Assembly: GCF_001563265.1 (NCBI RefSeq)
Contig: NZ_CP005083.1
Span: 809,001 to 873,000 of the forward strand
Length of the DNA: 64,000 nucleotides
Source: Sphingobium sp. TKS
Lineage (GTDB): Bacteria > Pseudomonadota > Alphaproteobacteria > Sphingomonadales > Sphingomonadaceae
Reading direction: 5' to 3'
A program made the position numbers and the translations under genes. Positions 1 to 7,160 of the stretch are shown one piece after another. Each line of letters starts with the position of its first letter. Position 1 is the first letter of the stretch. Under the pieces are notes generated by a model. It ran no database searches, was not told the origin of the DNA, and saw nothing but the letters and a program-made list of their open reading frames with translations.

Positions 1-1
1 T

Positions 2-127
2 TGGGTGCCTGAGGTCATGCGCTTCGCCTCCGCTGCGCCGGAGGCGGGCGAAGCCCACATCGACGCAGATGACGCTGAGCCGGGTGTCGACGACGAAACT
101 CATACCCCCCGCGAGCTGGCTGCCTGA
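2..127 (+). CDS. C-terminal end of a possible ParB/RepB-like protein (partial)
   Basis: An open frame enters from the left edge and stops with TGA at 125-127, leaving about 41 residues. It begins WVPEVMRF and continues with an acidic stretch (EAHIDADDAEPGVDDE). This resembles the acidic tail of plasmid ParB/Spo0J-type nucleases that often precede ardC on sphingomonad plasmids. That identification rests on context and a short tail only, since no catalytic or DNA-binding domain lies in the window. A strong hairpin with a T run follows at 163-206, which fits the end of a transcription unit. Confidence 0.35.
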   Translation, partial: WVPEVMRFASAAPEAGEAHIDADDAEPGVDDETHTPRELAA

Positions 128-162
128 CCTCCTCCTGACAGGCAAGGCCACTCGTACCTCGA

Positions 163-206
163 GAAGCGGTCCTTCGGCTTACGCCGGAGGGCCGCTTCCT
201 TTTTGG
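163..206 (+). terminator. Rho-independent terminator
   Basis: The arms GAAGCGG and CCGCTTC are extended by an inner GGCxxxxGCC stem and followed by CTTTTTGG. The hairpin sits between the left-edge ORF and ardC. Confidence 0.6.
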
Positions 207-294
207 AAGCAGAGCAGAGGGGGCTCGGGGACCTGTGGCACTGACCGGCGAGCCCATCGCCGACTGTCCAGATGCCTCAATCAGGAGAACCATC

Positions 295-920
295 ATGGCC
301 TATCGCAAGGGGCAAGGCAGCGGCTTGTCGCCAGCCACCCGCATCACCCAGGAAATCATCGCCCGTCTGGAAGCAGGCACGAAGCCTTGGATCAAGCCGT
401 GGCGCGGTGTCCCGGTCTCCCGGCCCTTGCGGGCCTGCGGAATTCCGTACCGGGGCATGAACGTGTTCTGGCTTTGGATGGTCGCCGACATGTGCGGCTA
501 CGCTTCGCCGTTCTGGATGACCTACAACCAGGCAAAATCGCTCGGCGCCCAGGTCCGCAAGGGCGAGAAGTCGACCATCGCGATCTTCTACAAGAGCTAC
601 ACCAAAGAGGTGGAAGCGCCCGATACCGGCGAAAAGACCGACGAAGCCCGCCGGGTGCTCAAGGCCTATCCGGTCTTCAATGCCGATCAGGTCGAAGGTC
701 TGCCCGAGCGCTTTCATCCGGCCGCGACGTTGGAACTGGTCGAGCCTGACGGGCGCGAAGCCGAGCTCGACGCCTTCTTCGCTGCCATCCCCGTCAACCT
801 GCGCCACCAAGGCTGCGAAGCCTATTACGAACCGACTGCGGATCGCGTCACGATGCCGCTGGTCAGCCTGTTTGGCGGGTTCGATCACTATTACGCGACG
901 CTCGCCCATGAGCTGTCGCA
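295..920 (+). pseudogene. ardC: ardC antirestriction protein, N-terminal fragment (interrupted)
   Basis: ArdC-type proteins (DUF1738/ArdC N-terminal ssDNA-binding domain plus a zinc-metallopeptidase-like domain) protect incoming plasmid DNA from restriction. The start at 295 follows a good ribosome site (AGGAGA). Visible hallmarks are the N-terminal IIARLEAGTKPW segment, the WLWM and WMTYNQAK stretches and the VRKGEKST loop typical of the family. The frame reaches the zinc motif HELSH at codons ending about 921, and a recombinase-trio element follows at once. The rest of the gene lies at 5485-5575 and 12170-12406. Joined at the short repeats, the three pieces restore one frame of about 313 residues. 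The unbroken reading frame continues into the element to 1236, but that tail is not ArdC. Confidence 0.85.
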
Positions 921-1003
921 TAATGCCGTAACCCGGATTATGCCGCATGGCGTTGGCCAAGACCTTGTTTTCCGGCCATCCACCATGCGGCACCTCGGCA
1001 TAA

Positions 1004-1996
1004 TCAGAGCCCTTCGAGGAACGCGAGGAGATGATCGTCGGGCTGGAACCGGCCTGTCGGCACATCCGGAGCGGCGACGCGCGCGAGTGCCTTTTCTTTC
1101 AAGCGCATGTCGGCGTGGATGTAGACCTGCGTCGTTTCGACCGATTCATGACCGAGCCACAGCGCGATCACGGCCTGATCGACGCCATGGTGGAGTAGGT
1201 TCATCGCCGTACTGTGGCGCAGCGTATGCGGTGTGACCCGTTTTGCGCCGATGCTTGGGCATGTGCGCGATGCCGTCAGGCAATGCTTACGCACCAGATG
1301 TTCGAGCGCGTCTCGGCTGAGCCGTTCGCCACGGATTGATGGGAACATTGGCAGATCGCTGTCGCCATGATCGCCGATCCACGCCTTCAGGATTTTGGCC
1401 GTTTCCCGCCTGATCGGTGTGGACCGTTCCTTTCGTCCCTTGCCCATGCAACGAACGTGTGCACCGGTGCCAAGTACGACGTCCCTGTTTCGCAAGCTGA
1501 TCAGTTCCGATGCCCTGAGGCCCGTCTGCACCGCGAGCAGCAGCAGGGCATGATCGCGCTTTCCCACCCATGTCGAGCGATCCGGTGCCGCCAGCAGGGC
1601 GGCGATCTCGCTCGCATCGAGGAACGTGACGGCACGCTTTACATAGCGCTTGTTGGGCATCGCGAGGATGCGCTGGCAGTGCAGCATCCATGTGGGGTCG
1701 GTCATCGCGACGTAGCGGAAGAACGAACGGATTGCGGCGAGCCTGGTATTGCGGCTGCGGGCGCAGTTGCCGCGCGTCGCTTCGGTGTGGGCGAGGAAGT
1801 CGGCAACCAGATCGACGTCGATATCTTCGACTGTGATAGCGACCGGTGGTTTGCCTAGTCGTGCGCCGGCATAGCGCAGCAACAAGCGGAACGTGTCGCG
1901 ATAGCTCGCGATGGTATGACGGCTCGCTTCCATCTGGACGCACAGCCGGTCGGTGAAGAAGCGCTGGATCAGTGCGGGCAAGGTCATGGCGGTCAT
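1004..1996 (-). CDS. ritC: Tyrosine recombinase, third gene of the RIT trio
   Basis: This is a 330-residue phage-integrase-family recombinase. The N-terminal SAM-like core-binding domain (about 1-110) contains SRHTIASYRDTFRLLLRYA. The catalytic domain shows TGLRASEL (first Arg), the KGRKERSTP beta-hairpin Lys region, HTLRHSTA (HxxR) and WLGHESVETTQVYIH (His and the nucleophilic Tyr). All six catalytic positions are therefore present. The start overlaps the stop of the preceding recombinase by ATGA (1993-1996), implying translational coupling. It presumably moves the element together with its two partners. The gene ends about 85 bases inside the left boundary. Confidence 0.88.
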   Translation of the reverse strand: MTAMTLPALIQRFFTDRLCVQMEASRHTIASYRDTFRLLLRYAGARLGKPPVAITVEDIDVDLVADFLAHTEATRGNCARSRNTRLAAIRSFFRYVAMTDPTWMLHCQRILAMPNKRYVKRAVTFLDASEIAALLAAPDRSTWVGKRDHALLLLAVQTGLRASELISLRNRDVVLGTGAHVRCMGKGRKERSTPIRRETAKILKAWIGDHGDSDLPMFPSIRGERLSRDALEHLVRKHCLTASRTCPSIGAKRVTPHTLRHSTAMNLLHHGVDQAVIALWLGHESVETTQVYIHADMRLKEKALARVAAPDVPTGRFQPDDHLLAFLEGL

Positions 1997-2934
1997 TGCT
2001 CAGCCTCCCCGCTAAGGCGCGTGGCGCGCGCCATCGCCAGTTCCAGCAGTTCGGGCACGGCCTCGATGTACCAGAACGTGTGGTCAGGGTTGGCATGGCC
2101 AAGCCAGGTCGTCAGCTTGATCATCTCGCGTGCCGGATCCTTGCCTGTGCGATACCAGTCGATCATGGTCCGAACCGCGAAGGTGTGACGAAGGTCATGT
2201 ATGCGTGGTCCTTTCCCGTGCAGCTTGAACCGCGAGTATTCCCGCAGCCCGATTGTTCGACTGACCCGTGCGAAGCTGGCCCGCGCCGACCATTCGCTGA
2301 GCCGGTCACCGTTGCATCTGACGAAGAGCTGCCCGGGCGCGCGACCGAGCAACCGGTCACGTTCGGTCGTGTAGGCGGTCAGCCGGTCCACGACAGTCGG
2401 ATTGAGTGGCAGCAGGCGCTCCTTTCCCAGCTTGCCATGCCGGACACGCAGCACTCCGGTTGCTGCATCAAGGTCGTCGGTATCCAGCGCCAGCGCTTCG
2501 CTGATCCTGAGTCCCGTGACAGCGATCAGGCCGAAGAAGGTCGAACATGTCAGCCCACGCATCCCGTAGGTGGAAGGCAGTTCACTGGCCGCTGCGATGA
2601 TGCCCCCGATCTCGGCTTCGCTGTAGATGTATGGCCGTTTGCGCGTTGTGCGGTCGGGCAACAACCCGCGCGGCGGCGCTGCATGCGCCGGGTCGACACT
2701 GCTCAACCAAAGAGCGAACAGCCGCACCATTCCGAGCCGGGCAGACCGGGTGGATGACCCGGCAATAGGCTGGCTGGCGTCCCAGCGCAGGAACAGGTCG
2801 GGATCGACATGCTTCGCGCCCGTATCGTCGGCAAAGCGTATAAAGCGGCGCAGCACACGTTCGGAAGTCCTGAGGTCATAGCCGAGGCTACGGCGAACGG
2901 CGAGATAGCGGTCAAGCTGGCTGGCAAGGCTCAT
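1993..2934 (-). CDS. ritB: Tyrosine recombinase, second gene of the RIT trio
   Basis: This is a 313-residue tyrosine recombinase. The N-terminus has RYLAVRRSLGYDLRTSERVLRRF, a typical core-binding segment. The catalytic domain shows VTGLRISEAL, RHGKLGKERLLPL, IHDLRHTFAVR and TWLGHANPDHTFWYIE, so Arg, Lys, His-x-x-Arg, His and Tyr are all in place. It overlaps the upstream and downstream recombinase genes by four bases each (ATGA), as expected for a RIT trio. The order on the minus strand is large (405 aa), 313 aa, 330 aa. Its exact division of labour within the trio is unknown. Confidence 0.88.
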   Translation of the reverse strand: MSLASQLDRYLAVRRSLGYDLRTSERVLRRFIRFADDTGAKHVDPDLFLRWDASQPIAGSSTRSARLGMVRLFALWLSSVDPAHAAPPRGLLPDRTTRKRPYIYSEAEIGGIIAAASELPSTYGMRGLTCSTFFGLIAVTGLRISEALALDTDDLDAATGVLRVRHGKLGKERLLPLNPTVVDRLTAYTTERDRLLGRAPGQLFVRCNGDRLSEWSARASFARVSRTIGLREYSRFKLHGKGPRIHDLRHTFAVRTMIDWYRTGKDPAREMIKLTTWLGHANPDHTFWYIEAVPELLELAMARATRLSGEAEQ

Positions 2935-4148
2935 TGTGCACCTCCCGCCACTGGCCAGGGCTGGGCAATGGATCGCAAGCCTTCGATATCAAGCCGGGCG
3001 TAGATCATGGTGGAACCGCGCGACCGGTGGCGCAGCATGTCGCCGACCTCGTCGAGTGAAGCGCCATGATTTATGAGTTGCGTGGCAAGGCTGTGGCGCA
3101 GAACATGCGACCCCACATAGGGCGTGGCGGGCTTCTGACCGGTCGCATCGAGCGCATCCTTGATCAGGGCATTGACGATCTGGCTATTCTTGAACGGTCG
3201 ATGCGGTGCTCGCTGGGTGACGAACAAGGTCCGGCAGTCGGTCGGTCCGCGTTCCTCCCTCAGGTACCGGCTTAGGGCTTCGCCGACCTCGGGGGTGATG
3301 GGCACACGGTCATGCAACTTGCCTTTGCCGCGCACCGTCAGTTCGCCTGAACGCCAGTCGATATCGCCAAGTTCGATCCTGATGATTTCCGGCGCGCGAA
3401 GCCCGAGCCGCGCCATAAGCAGCAGCATCGCGTAATCGCGAACGCCGTGCCGGGGATTTCGGCGAACCCAGTCGAGCACGGCTTCGACGCCTTCAGGCGG
3501 CAGATGCCGGGGAAGGCGCTTGTCGCGGGCCGTCGCTGCTCTGGGCACACTTAGGGCAAGGTTGGTCGCGGTGATGCCTCGTGCGAACAGGTACTGGAAG
3601 AACGTGCGCAGATGCGTCACTGCACTCTTGTCCCGGTATGGCCGCCCCCGCGACAGCAAGTGTTGAACGAACCCGACGGCGTCAACGGGCCGAAGGCCGG
3701 TCAGATCGATCATGTCCGCACCGAAGCGGTGGTCCATGAAGCGGTCGGCAAAGCGCAGCGTGTGGTAGATGCTGCGCGGACTGAGGCCCCGCTGTTTGGT
3801 GAGATAGGTTTCGAAGTCGGCCAGCAGTTCGGCGCGGGCGGCCTCTGCGACGGTCGGAACGGCCGGCTTGGCAACGCCGATCTCGATCAGGTGCGCGCCG
3901 AACTTGCGTCCCAGGCTGTAAAGGCGGATCGTTCCTGTGCTCTCCGGCTCTGCCGCCCGGCCCAGCTTTTCCGCAAGATCGGGCGTTAAGGCCGATGGTG
4001 CGACGCTGGCCTCATCCATTGCCAGTCCAAGTCTGCGGACCAGATTCCGGTATCCCTTGATCGTTTCGGGCTTGTAATTCGCCTCGGTAAAGCTGCGCAT
4101 GAAGCTGTCGAGGTACGGCTCAATGCAGGTTTCGGTGATTTTCGTCAT
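2931..4148 (-). CDS. ritA: Tyrosine recombinase, first gene of the RIT trio
   Basis: This is a 405-residue tyrosine recombinase, counting from ATG at 4148 (MTKITETC). An in-frame upstream extension to 4331 exists, but it would overlap the divergent passenger gene. Catalytic motifs are ARLGLRAPEIIRIEL, VRGKGKLHDRVPI, HVLRHSLATQL and the C-terminal MLRHRSRGSTMIYARLD with the Tyr nucleophile. The long N-terminal part (about 1-200) holds two SAM-like helical segments. It heads the trio operon and is transcribed divergently from the passenger genes at 4248, with about 100 bases between them for promoters. Confidence 0.87.
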   Translation of the reverse strand: MTKITETCIEPYLDSFMRSFTEANYKPETIKGYRNLVRRLGLAMDEASVAPSALTPDLAEKLGRAAEPESTGTIRLYSLGRKFGAHLIEIGVAKPAVPTVAEAARAELLADFETYLTKQRGLSPRSIYHTLRFADRFMDHRFGADMIDLTGLRPVDAVGFVQHLLSRGRPYRDKSAVTHLRTFFQYLFARGITATNLALSVPRAATARDKRLPRHLPPEGVEAVLDWVRRNPRHGVRDYAMLLLMARLGLRAPEIIRIELGDIDWRSGELTVRGKGKLHDRVPITPEVGEALSRYLREERGPTDCRTLFVTQRAPHRPFKNSQIVNALIKDALDATGQKPATPYVGSHVLRHSLATQLINHGASLDEVGDMLRHRSRGSTMIYARLDIEGLRSIAQPWPVAGGAQ

Positions 4149-4247
4149 GGTTTTCGTGCTCCATAGTGTTGGAGCGCGATCCGGGCCTTGTCGTCGCCCT
4201 GACTGCAAGATTATCAGCAGTGTTGGTTTCGGATATTCGGTGCAGGT

Positions 4248-4895
4248 ATGAAGCAGAAGAAGGCCAAGCTTCCCGGCGATGCAGTCGTGAAGGCGTTGAT
4301 CGAGAAGTACGACTGCCCTGTGCCATTCCACGAAGTGCGCACTCGGTTCCTGGGCAATATCGCAACACCGGAGCTATCGGCCTCGCCCTTGCAGATGATT
4401 CAGGATTTGTGGGGCGGCGAGCTGCCCGTGTTCGACAGCATGGACGAAGCCAACGAACTGATTGGCGCTCTGATCGACGGCCTTTGGAATGGCCTGACCC
4501 GGCATCAGAAGCGCAGCCAGCCATTCAGGCTGACACGCGTGTCGATGGACCCTACTGCCGCAAATCTCGGGCGCTACGGGCTGATCCGTCTTGAGGAACT
4601 GGATGGATTTATCGAAGGTCTGTTCAACGGTCATGATATCATCGATCTGCCCGAACGGGCACATGGCGCAATCGGCCATCTCGCCGAGCTGCGCGCGATG
4701 ATGGGCGGCATCTGCGAACTCGTGGAGCGTGACCCTGACGCCGATGATCGCACCAAGCTCGACACGACATTCAAGCACCTACGCGAACTGACCAAAATCA
4801 TGGAGACCGAGATTCACGAGACCGTGTTGGCTTGCACTCGTGCACGGCGACAGATGCTTGACGGCATCCTCACAGAGAAGCCGACGGTGCATTGA
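4248..4895 (+). CDS. Hypothetical protein, RIT passenger gene 1
   Basis: This is a 215-residue soluble protein starting MKQKKAKLPGD. It contains an acidic, helical body (DSMDEANELIGALIDGLW, LEELDGFIEGLF) and a C-terminal helical region ending EKPTVH. No signal peptide or membrane segment is seen, and I do not recognise the family with confidence. It lies inside the RIT boundaries, divergent from ritA, and is followed five bases later by the second passenger, so the two probably form one transcript. Ordinary RIT elements are described with only the three recombinases, so this pair is extra cargo. It may be a transposition accessory or a stabilisation module; that is inference only. Confidence 0.7.
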   Translation: MKQKKAKLPGDAVVKALIEKYDCPVPFHEVRTRFLGNIATPELSASPLQMIQDLWGGELPVFDSMDEANELIGALIDGLWNGLTRHQKRSQPFRLTRVSMDPTAANLGRYGLIRLEELDGFIEGLFNGHDIIDLPERAHGAIGHLAELRAMMGGICELVERDPDADDRTKLDTTFKHLRELTKIMETEIHETVLACTRARRQMLDGILTEKPTVH

Positions 4896-4899
4896 TCCA

Positions 4900-5334
4900 A
4901 TGTCCGAGGAACGCCTGCGCGAGAAGCTGCGCAAGATCGAAGCTCTCTATGCCGGCGCCACGACTGCCGGCGAGCAAGCTGCGGCAGGTGCAGCTGCGGA
5001 ACGCATTCGCCGCCAGTTCGCGACGGCCAGCAAGAAAGAACGTGCCGAGGAGTTCAAGTTTTCAATTCCTGACCCTTGGTCACGACAGCTCTTCATCGCC
5101 CTGTGCCGCCGCTATGGCGTCAAGCCATTTCGCTATACGCGCATGCACCGTCAGACGGTGATCGTTCGCGCGCCAGCCAGTTTCGTTCGGATGACGCTAT
5201 GGCCAGAGTTTGAGGAACTGAGCGGAGCCCTGACCTCACATCTGGATGAAATCACGCAGAAGATCATCAGGGAGGAAGTGCACGAGGCCACACAGGATGC
5301 GGAAGAAGTGAGCGAGCCGCGTCAGTTGCGCTGA
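4900..5334 (+). CDS. Hypothetical protein with DUF2786-like N-terminus, RIT passenger gene 2
   Basis: This is a 144-residue protein from ATG at 4900 (MSEERLREKL). Residues about 4-40 (LREKLRKIEALYAGATTAGE followed by a small-residue helix) resemble the KIRALLxxAxxxxxxEAxxA pattern of DUF2786 proteins. The middle (WSRQLFIALCRRYGVKPFRY) and the positively charged residues suggest nucleic-acid contact, but no function is established. It sits four bases after the first passenger and 150 bases before the right end of the element. The C-terminus is acidic (EEVHEATQDAEEVSEP). Confidence 0.65.
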   Translation: MSEERLREKLRKIEALYAGATTAGEQAAAGAAAERIRRQFATASKKERAEEFKFSIPDPWSRQLFIALCRRYGVKPFRYTRMHRQTVIVRAPASFVRMTLWPEFEELSGALTSHLDEITQKIIREEVHEATQDAEEVSEPRQLR

Positions 5335-5424
5335 AACGTTCCCGTCCTCCAGCGGATTGCCTCTAGGGTACCTGGAATATGCCGAAGCGGCACGCCACCA
5401 AATCGCAGAAATTCAAGACCCCAC

Positions 5425-5490
5425 GACGCCATGCGGCATAATCCGGGTTGCGGCATTATGCGACTTATGCCGATATCGGCATAAGTCGCA
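5425..5490. repeat. Right end of RIT element: inverted repeat plus perfect palindrome
   Basis: Bases 5425-5463 are the inverted copy of 915-953, with one mismatch. Bases 5460-5489 form a perfect 30-base palindrome centred on CGATATCG that is absent from the left end. It probably contains recombinase binding sites, and it abuts the GTCGCA junction. Confidence 0.8.
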
Positions 5491-5575
5491 CTGGACCGGC
5501 CATGCCAGCCGCTTGGGGCGTGACCTCAAGAACCGTTTCGGCACAGCGGCCTACGCCGCCGAAGAACTGGTCGCC
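5485..5575 (+). pseudogene. ardC: ardC middle fragment between two insertions
   Basis: This is a short in-frame piece of the same ardC gene. After the RIT right boundary it reads SHWTGHASRLGRDL, then AAYAAEELVA, which is the region directly after the HExxH zinc motif in ArdC proteins. It stops matching at GTCGCC (5570-5575), where the second recombinase-trio element begins. The frame continues to 5659 by chance, without ArdC character. It has no start of its own and cannot make a product. Confidence 0.85.
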
Positions 5576-5644
5576 TTATCTGGACAGTCTGCACCGTTCC
5601 TGACGCACCATTGGACGGTATGTTCTTGGCACAACGCAGGGGGT

Positions 5645-5695
5645 CATCAGGCCGGATGAAGCGCTATCCATAAGCTGGCGTAGTCCGGCCTGATG
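5645..5695. repeat. Inverted repeat upstream of the second recombinase trio
   Basis: The perfect 12-base arms CATCAGGCCGGA (5645-5656) and TCCGGCCTGATG (5684-5695) are separated by 27 bases and lie 70 bases ahead of the first recombinase start. The repeat may be a recombinase binding site or an mRNA stem-loop controlling the trio. Confidence 0.6.
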
Positions 5696-5768
5696 GCCAC
5701 CGTCCCGCAGACGCGCAACGTGCGCGATCTGGATTCGGGAGGGGGTCCGGGGGAGGGACCGGCAAGCT

Positions 5769-7160
5769 GTGGATACTTCAGAGACGCTGATCGTCATTCA
5801 GGAACGCCGGGCGGCGGATGGCCTGGACTCCTACATCCCGGTAGTCCTGCGAGGTGGAGAGATCTACGATCCAGACCTCGACCGCTACTTCCTCGATCTG
5901 CCGTTGAACGGGGCGCGTTCGCGCCATTCGCTGCGCGCCCACGGTTATGATGTCCTGGTCTGGGTTCGCTTCCTCGCCTCCGTGCGCGGCAAGTCTGTCT
6001 GGCAAGCCGATACCGATGATGTCGGTGCGTATCATCGGGCACGTCGGCGTAGTGACGCTGAGTTCCGGGTTTCGGCATCGACGTGGAACCGGGCGATTGC
6101 CTCGCTCGACAAGCTTTATCGATGGGCCGAGCGGGAGGGCCTGATCGAGCGCACACCATTTACCCACCGTCAGGTCTGGCGAAGTTCGCGCGGAGGGCGT
6201 CGAGCGGCCGTCACGGGCCGCAACGACGCCTATGAACGCGCGGCCCGTCGGTCCGATGTTCACTTCATCGATCTCACCGATTACCGCGCCTTCCGCGAGG
6301 TCGGCCTGCGCGGCCTGACCGTAGAGGGAACCGAGCGTCCTGGAGCACGTGACCGCAATGGCGCGCGCAACGCGCTGTTCGCCGATCTGCTGGTCACCAC
6401 CGGCCTGCGCCTCGAAGAGGCATCCTTTCTGCTCGCCGCCGAGATTCCGGTTGGCGGCGCCCGCGCGGAACGGCAGCGGCGGGTAGAGCTTCCGGCGGCG
6501 CTCACCAAGGGAGACAGGGGGCGTAGCATGTTGCTGCCGCGCCGTTTGTTACCGGTGTTTGACGCCTATATCGCCGTTGAGCGAGCCGAAGCCGTCGCCA
6601 AGTTCGCAAGCCGCCGTGGCTGGGAAGCCATCGACCGCCCGATCTTCATCCACCGCCCCTCATTCGGGCCGAGCGCATTGCATCTCGTTGGCGGTGGCAC
6701 AATGGACATGGAGGTCGTCACACCGGATGAACGCGGGAGGCTCGTCATTTGCGATGACGACGGAACGCCCTGCGAAGCAGCGGTGCTCTGGCTGACCGAG
6801 GTCGGGCATCCGGTGCTCCCCAACTCGTGGGAAGCGATCTTCGCGCGGGCGAGCCGCCGTTGCACGGATGCCGGCATCCCGGTCCGGGTCAGCCCCCATC
6901 AACTCAGGCATTCCTTTGCGGTCCACATGCTGGCCATGCTGATCCAGCGCCGCCTTGCCGAGGCGGCGGCACCGGTGGGCACCATGGATGGTTATCGCCA
7001 GTTGGTCGGCGATCCGCTTCAGCAAGTTCAGCGATTGCTTGGCCACTCAAGCCTCGCCACGACCTCGATCTATCTCGATCACCTTGCCACGCGTGCCGAT
7101 ACCGTCGATGCGGCGGTCGAAGAGCTGTTGGCACTCGTACCGGGCTATCTTCCATCATGA
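5769..7160 (+). CDS. Tyrosine recombinase/integrase, first gene of second trio
   Basis: This is a 463-residue integrase. The start is GTG at 5769, preceded by GGGGGAGGGA, a strong ribosome site. The N-terminal core-binding domain has ARSRHSLRAHGYDVLVWVRFL. The catalytic domain has VTTGLRLEEASFLL, ALTKGDRGRSMLLP, SPHQLRHSFAVHML and LLGHSSLATTSIYLDH, so all catalytic residues are present. The stop overlaps the next gene's start (ATGA at 7157-7160). It is the most canonical recombinase of this trio and the likeliest strand-cleaving partner. Confidence 0.87.
   Translation: MDTSETLIVIQERRAADGLDSYIPVVLRGGEIYDPDLDRYFLDLPLNGARSRHSLRAHGYDVLVWVRFLASVRGKSVWQADTDDVGAYHRARRRSDAEFRVSASTWNRAIASLDKLYRWAEREGLIERTPFTHRQVWRSSRGGRRAAVTGRNDAYERAARRSDVHFIDLTDYRAFREVGLRGLTVEGTERPGARDRNGARNALFADLLVTTGLRLEEASFLLAAEIPVGGARAERQRRVELPAALTKGDRGRSMLLPRRLLPVFDAYIAVERAEAVAKFASRRGWEAIDRPIFIHRPSFGPSALHLVGGGTMDMEVVTPDERGRLVICDDDGTPCEAAVLWLTEVGHPVLPNSWEAIFARASRRCTDAGIPVRVSPHQLRHSFAVHMLAMLIQRRLAEAAAPVGTMDGYRQLVGDPLQQVQRLLGHSSLATTSIYLDHLATRADTVDAAVEELLALVPGYLPS

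Larger units (their letters stand above)
915..5490. mobile_element. RIT-type (recombinase in trio) element inserted in ardC
   Basis: The element is bounded by the hexamer GTCGCA at 915-920 and 5485-5490. Removing the DNA between them rejoins ardC in frame across HELSH-WTGH. Inverted repeats of 39 bases with one mismatch lie at 915-953 and 5425-5463. The right end has an extra perfect 30-base palindrome at 5460-5489, and a TCGGCATA submotif recurs just inside both ends. Cargo is three overlapping tyrosine recombinase genes on the minus strand and two passenger genes on the plus strand. The trio with 4-base overlaps matches the published description of RIT elements. The passengers are unusual. 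Whether the hexamer is a true target duplication or part of the crossover core cannot be decided here. Confidence 0.85.

Noticed and set aside
235..1236. Single 333-residue frame across the ardC/RIT junction
   Set aside because: ArdC character ends exactly at the element boundary near 921. The rest is the antisense of ritC and the element end.
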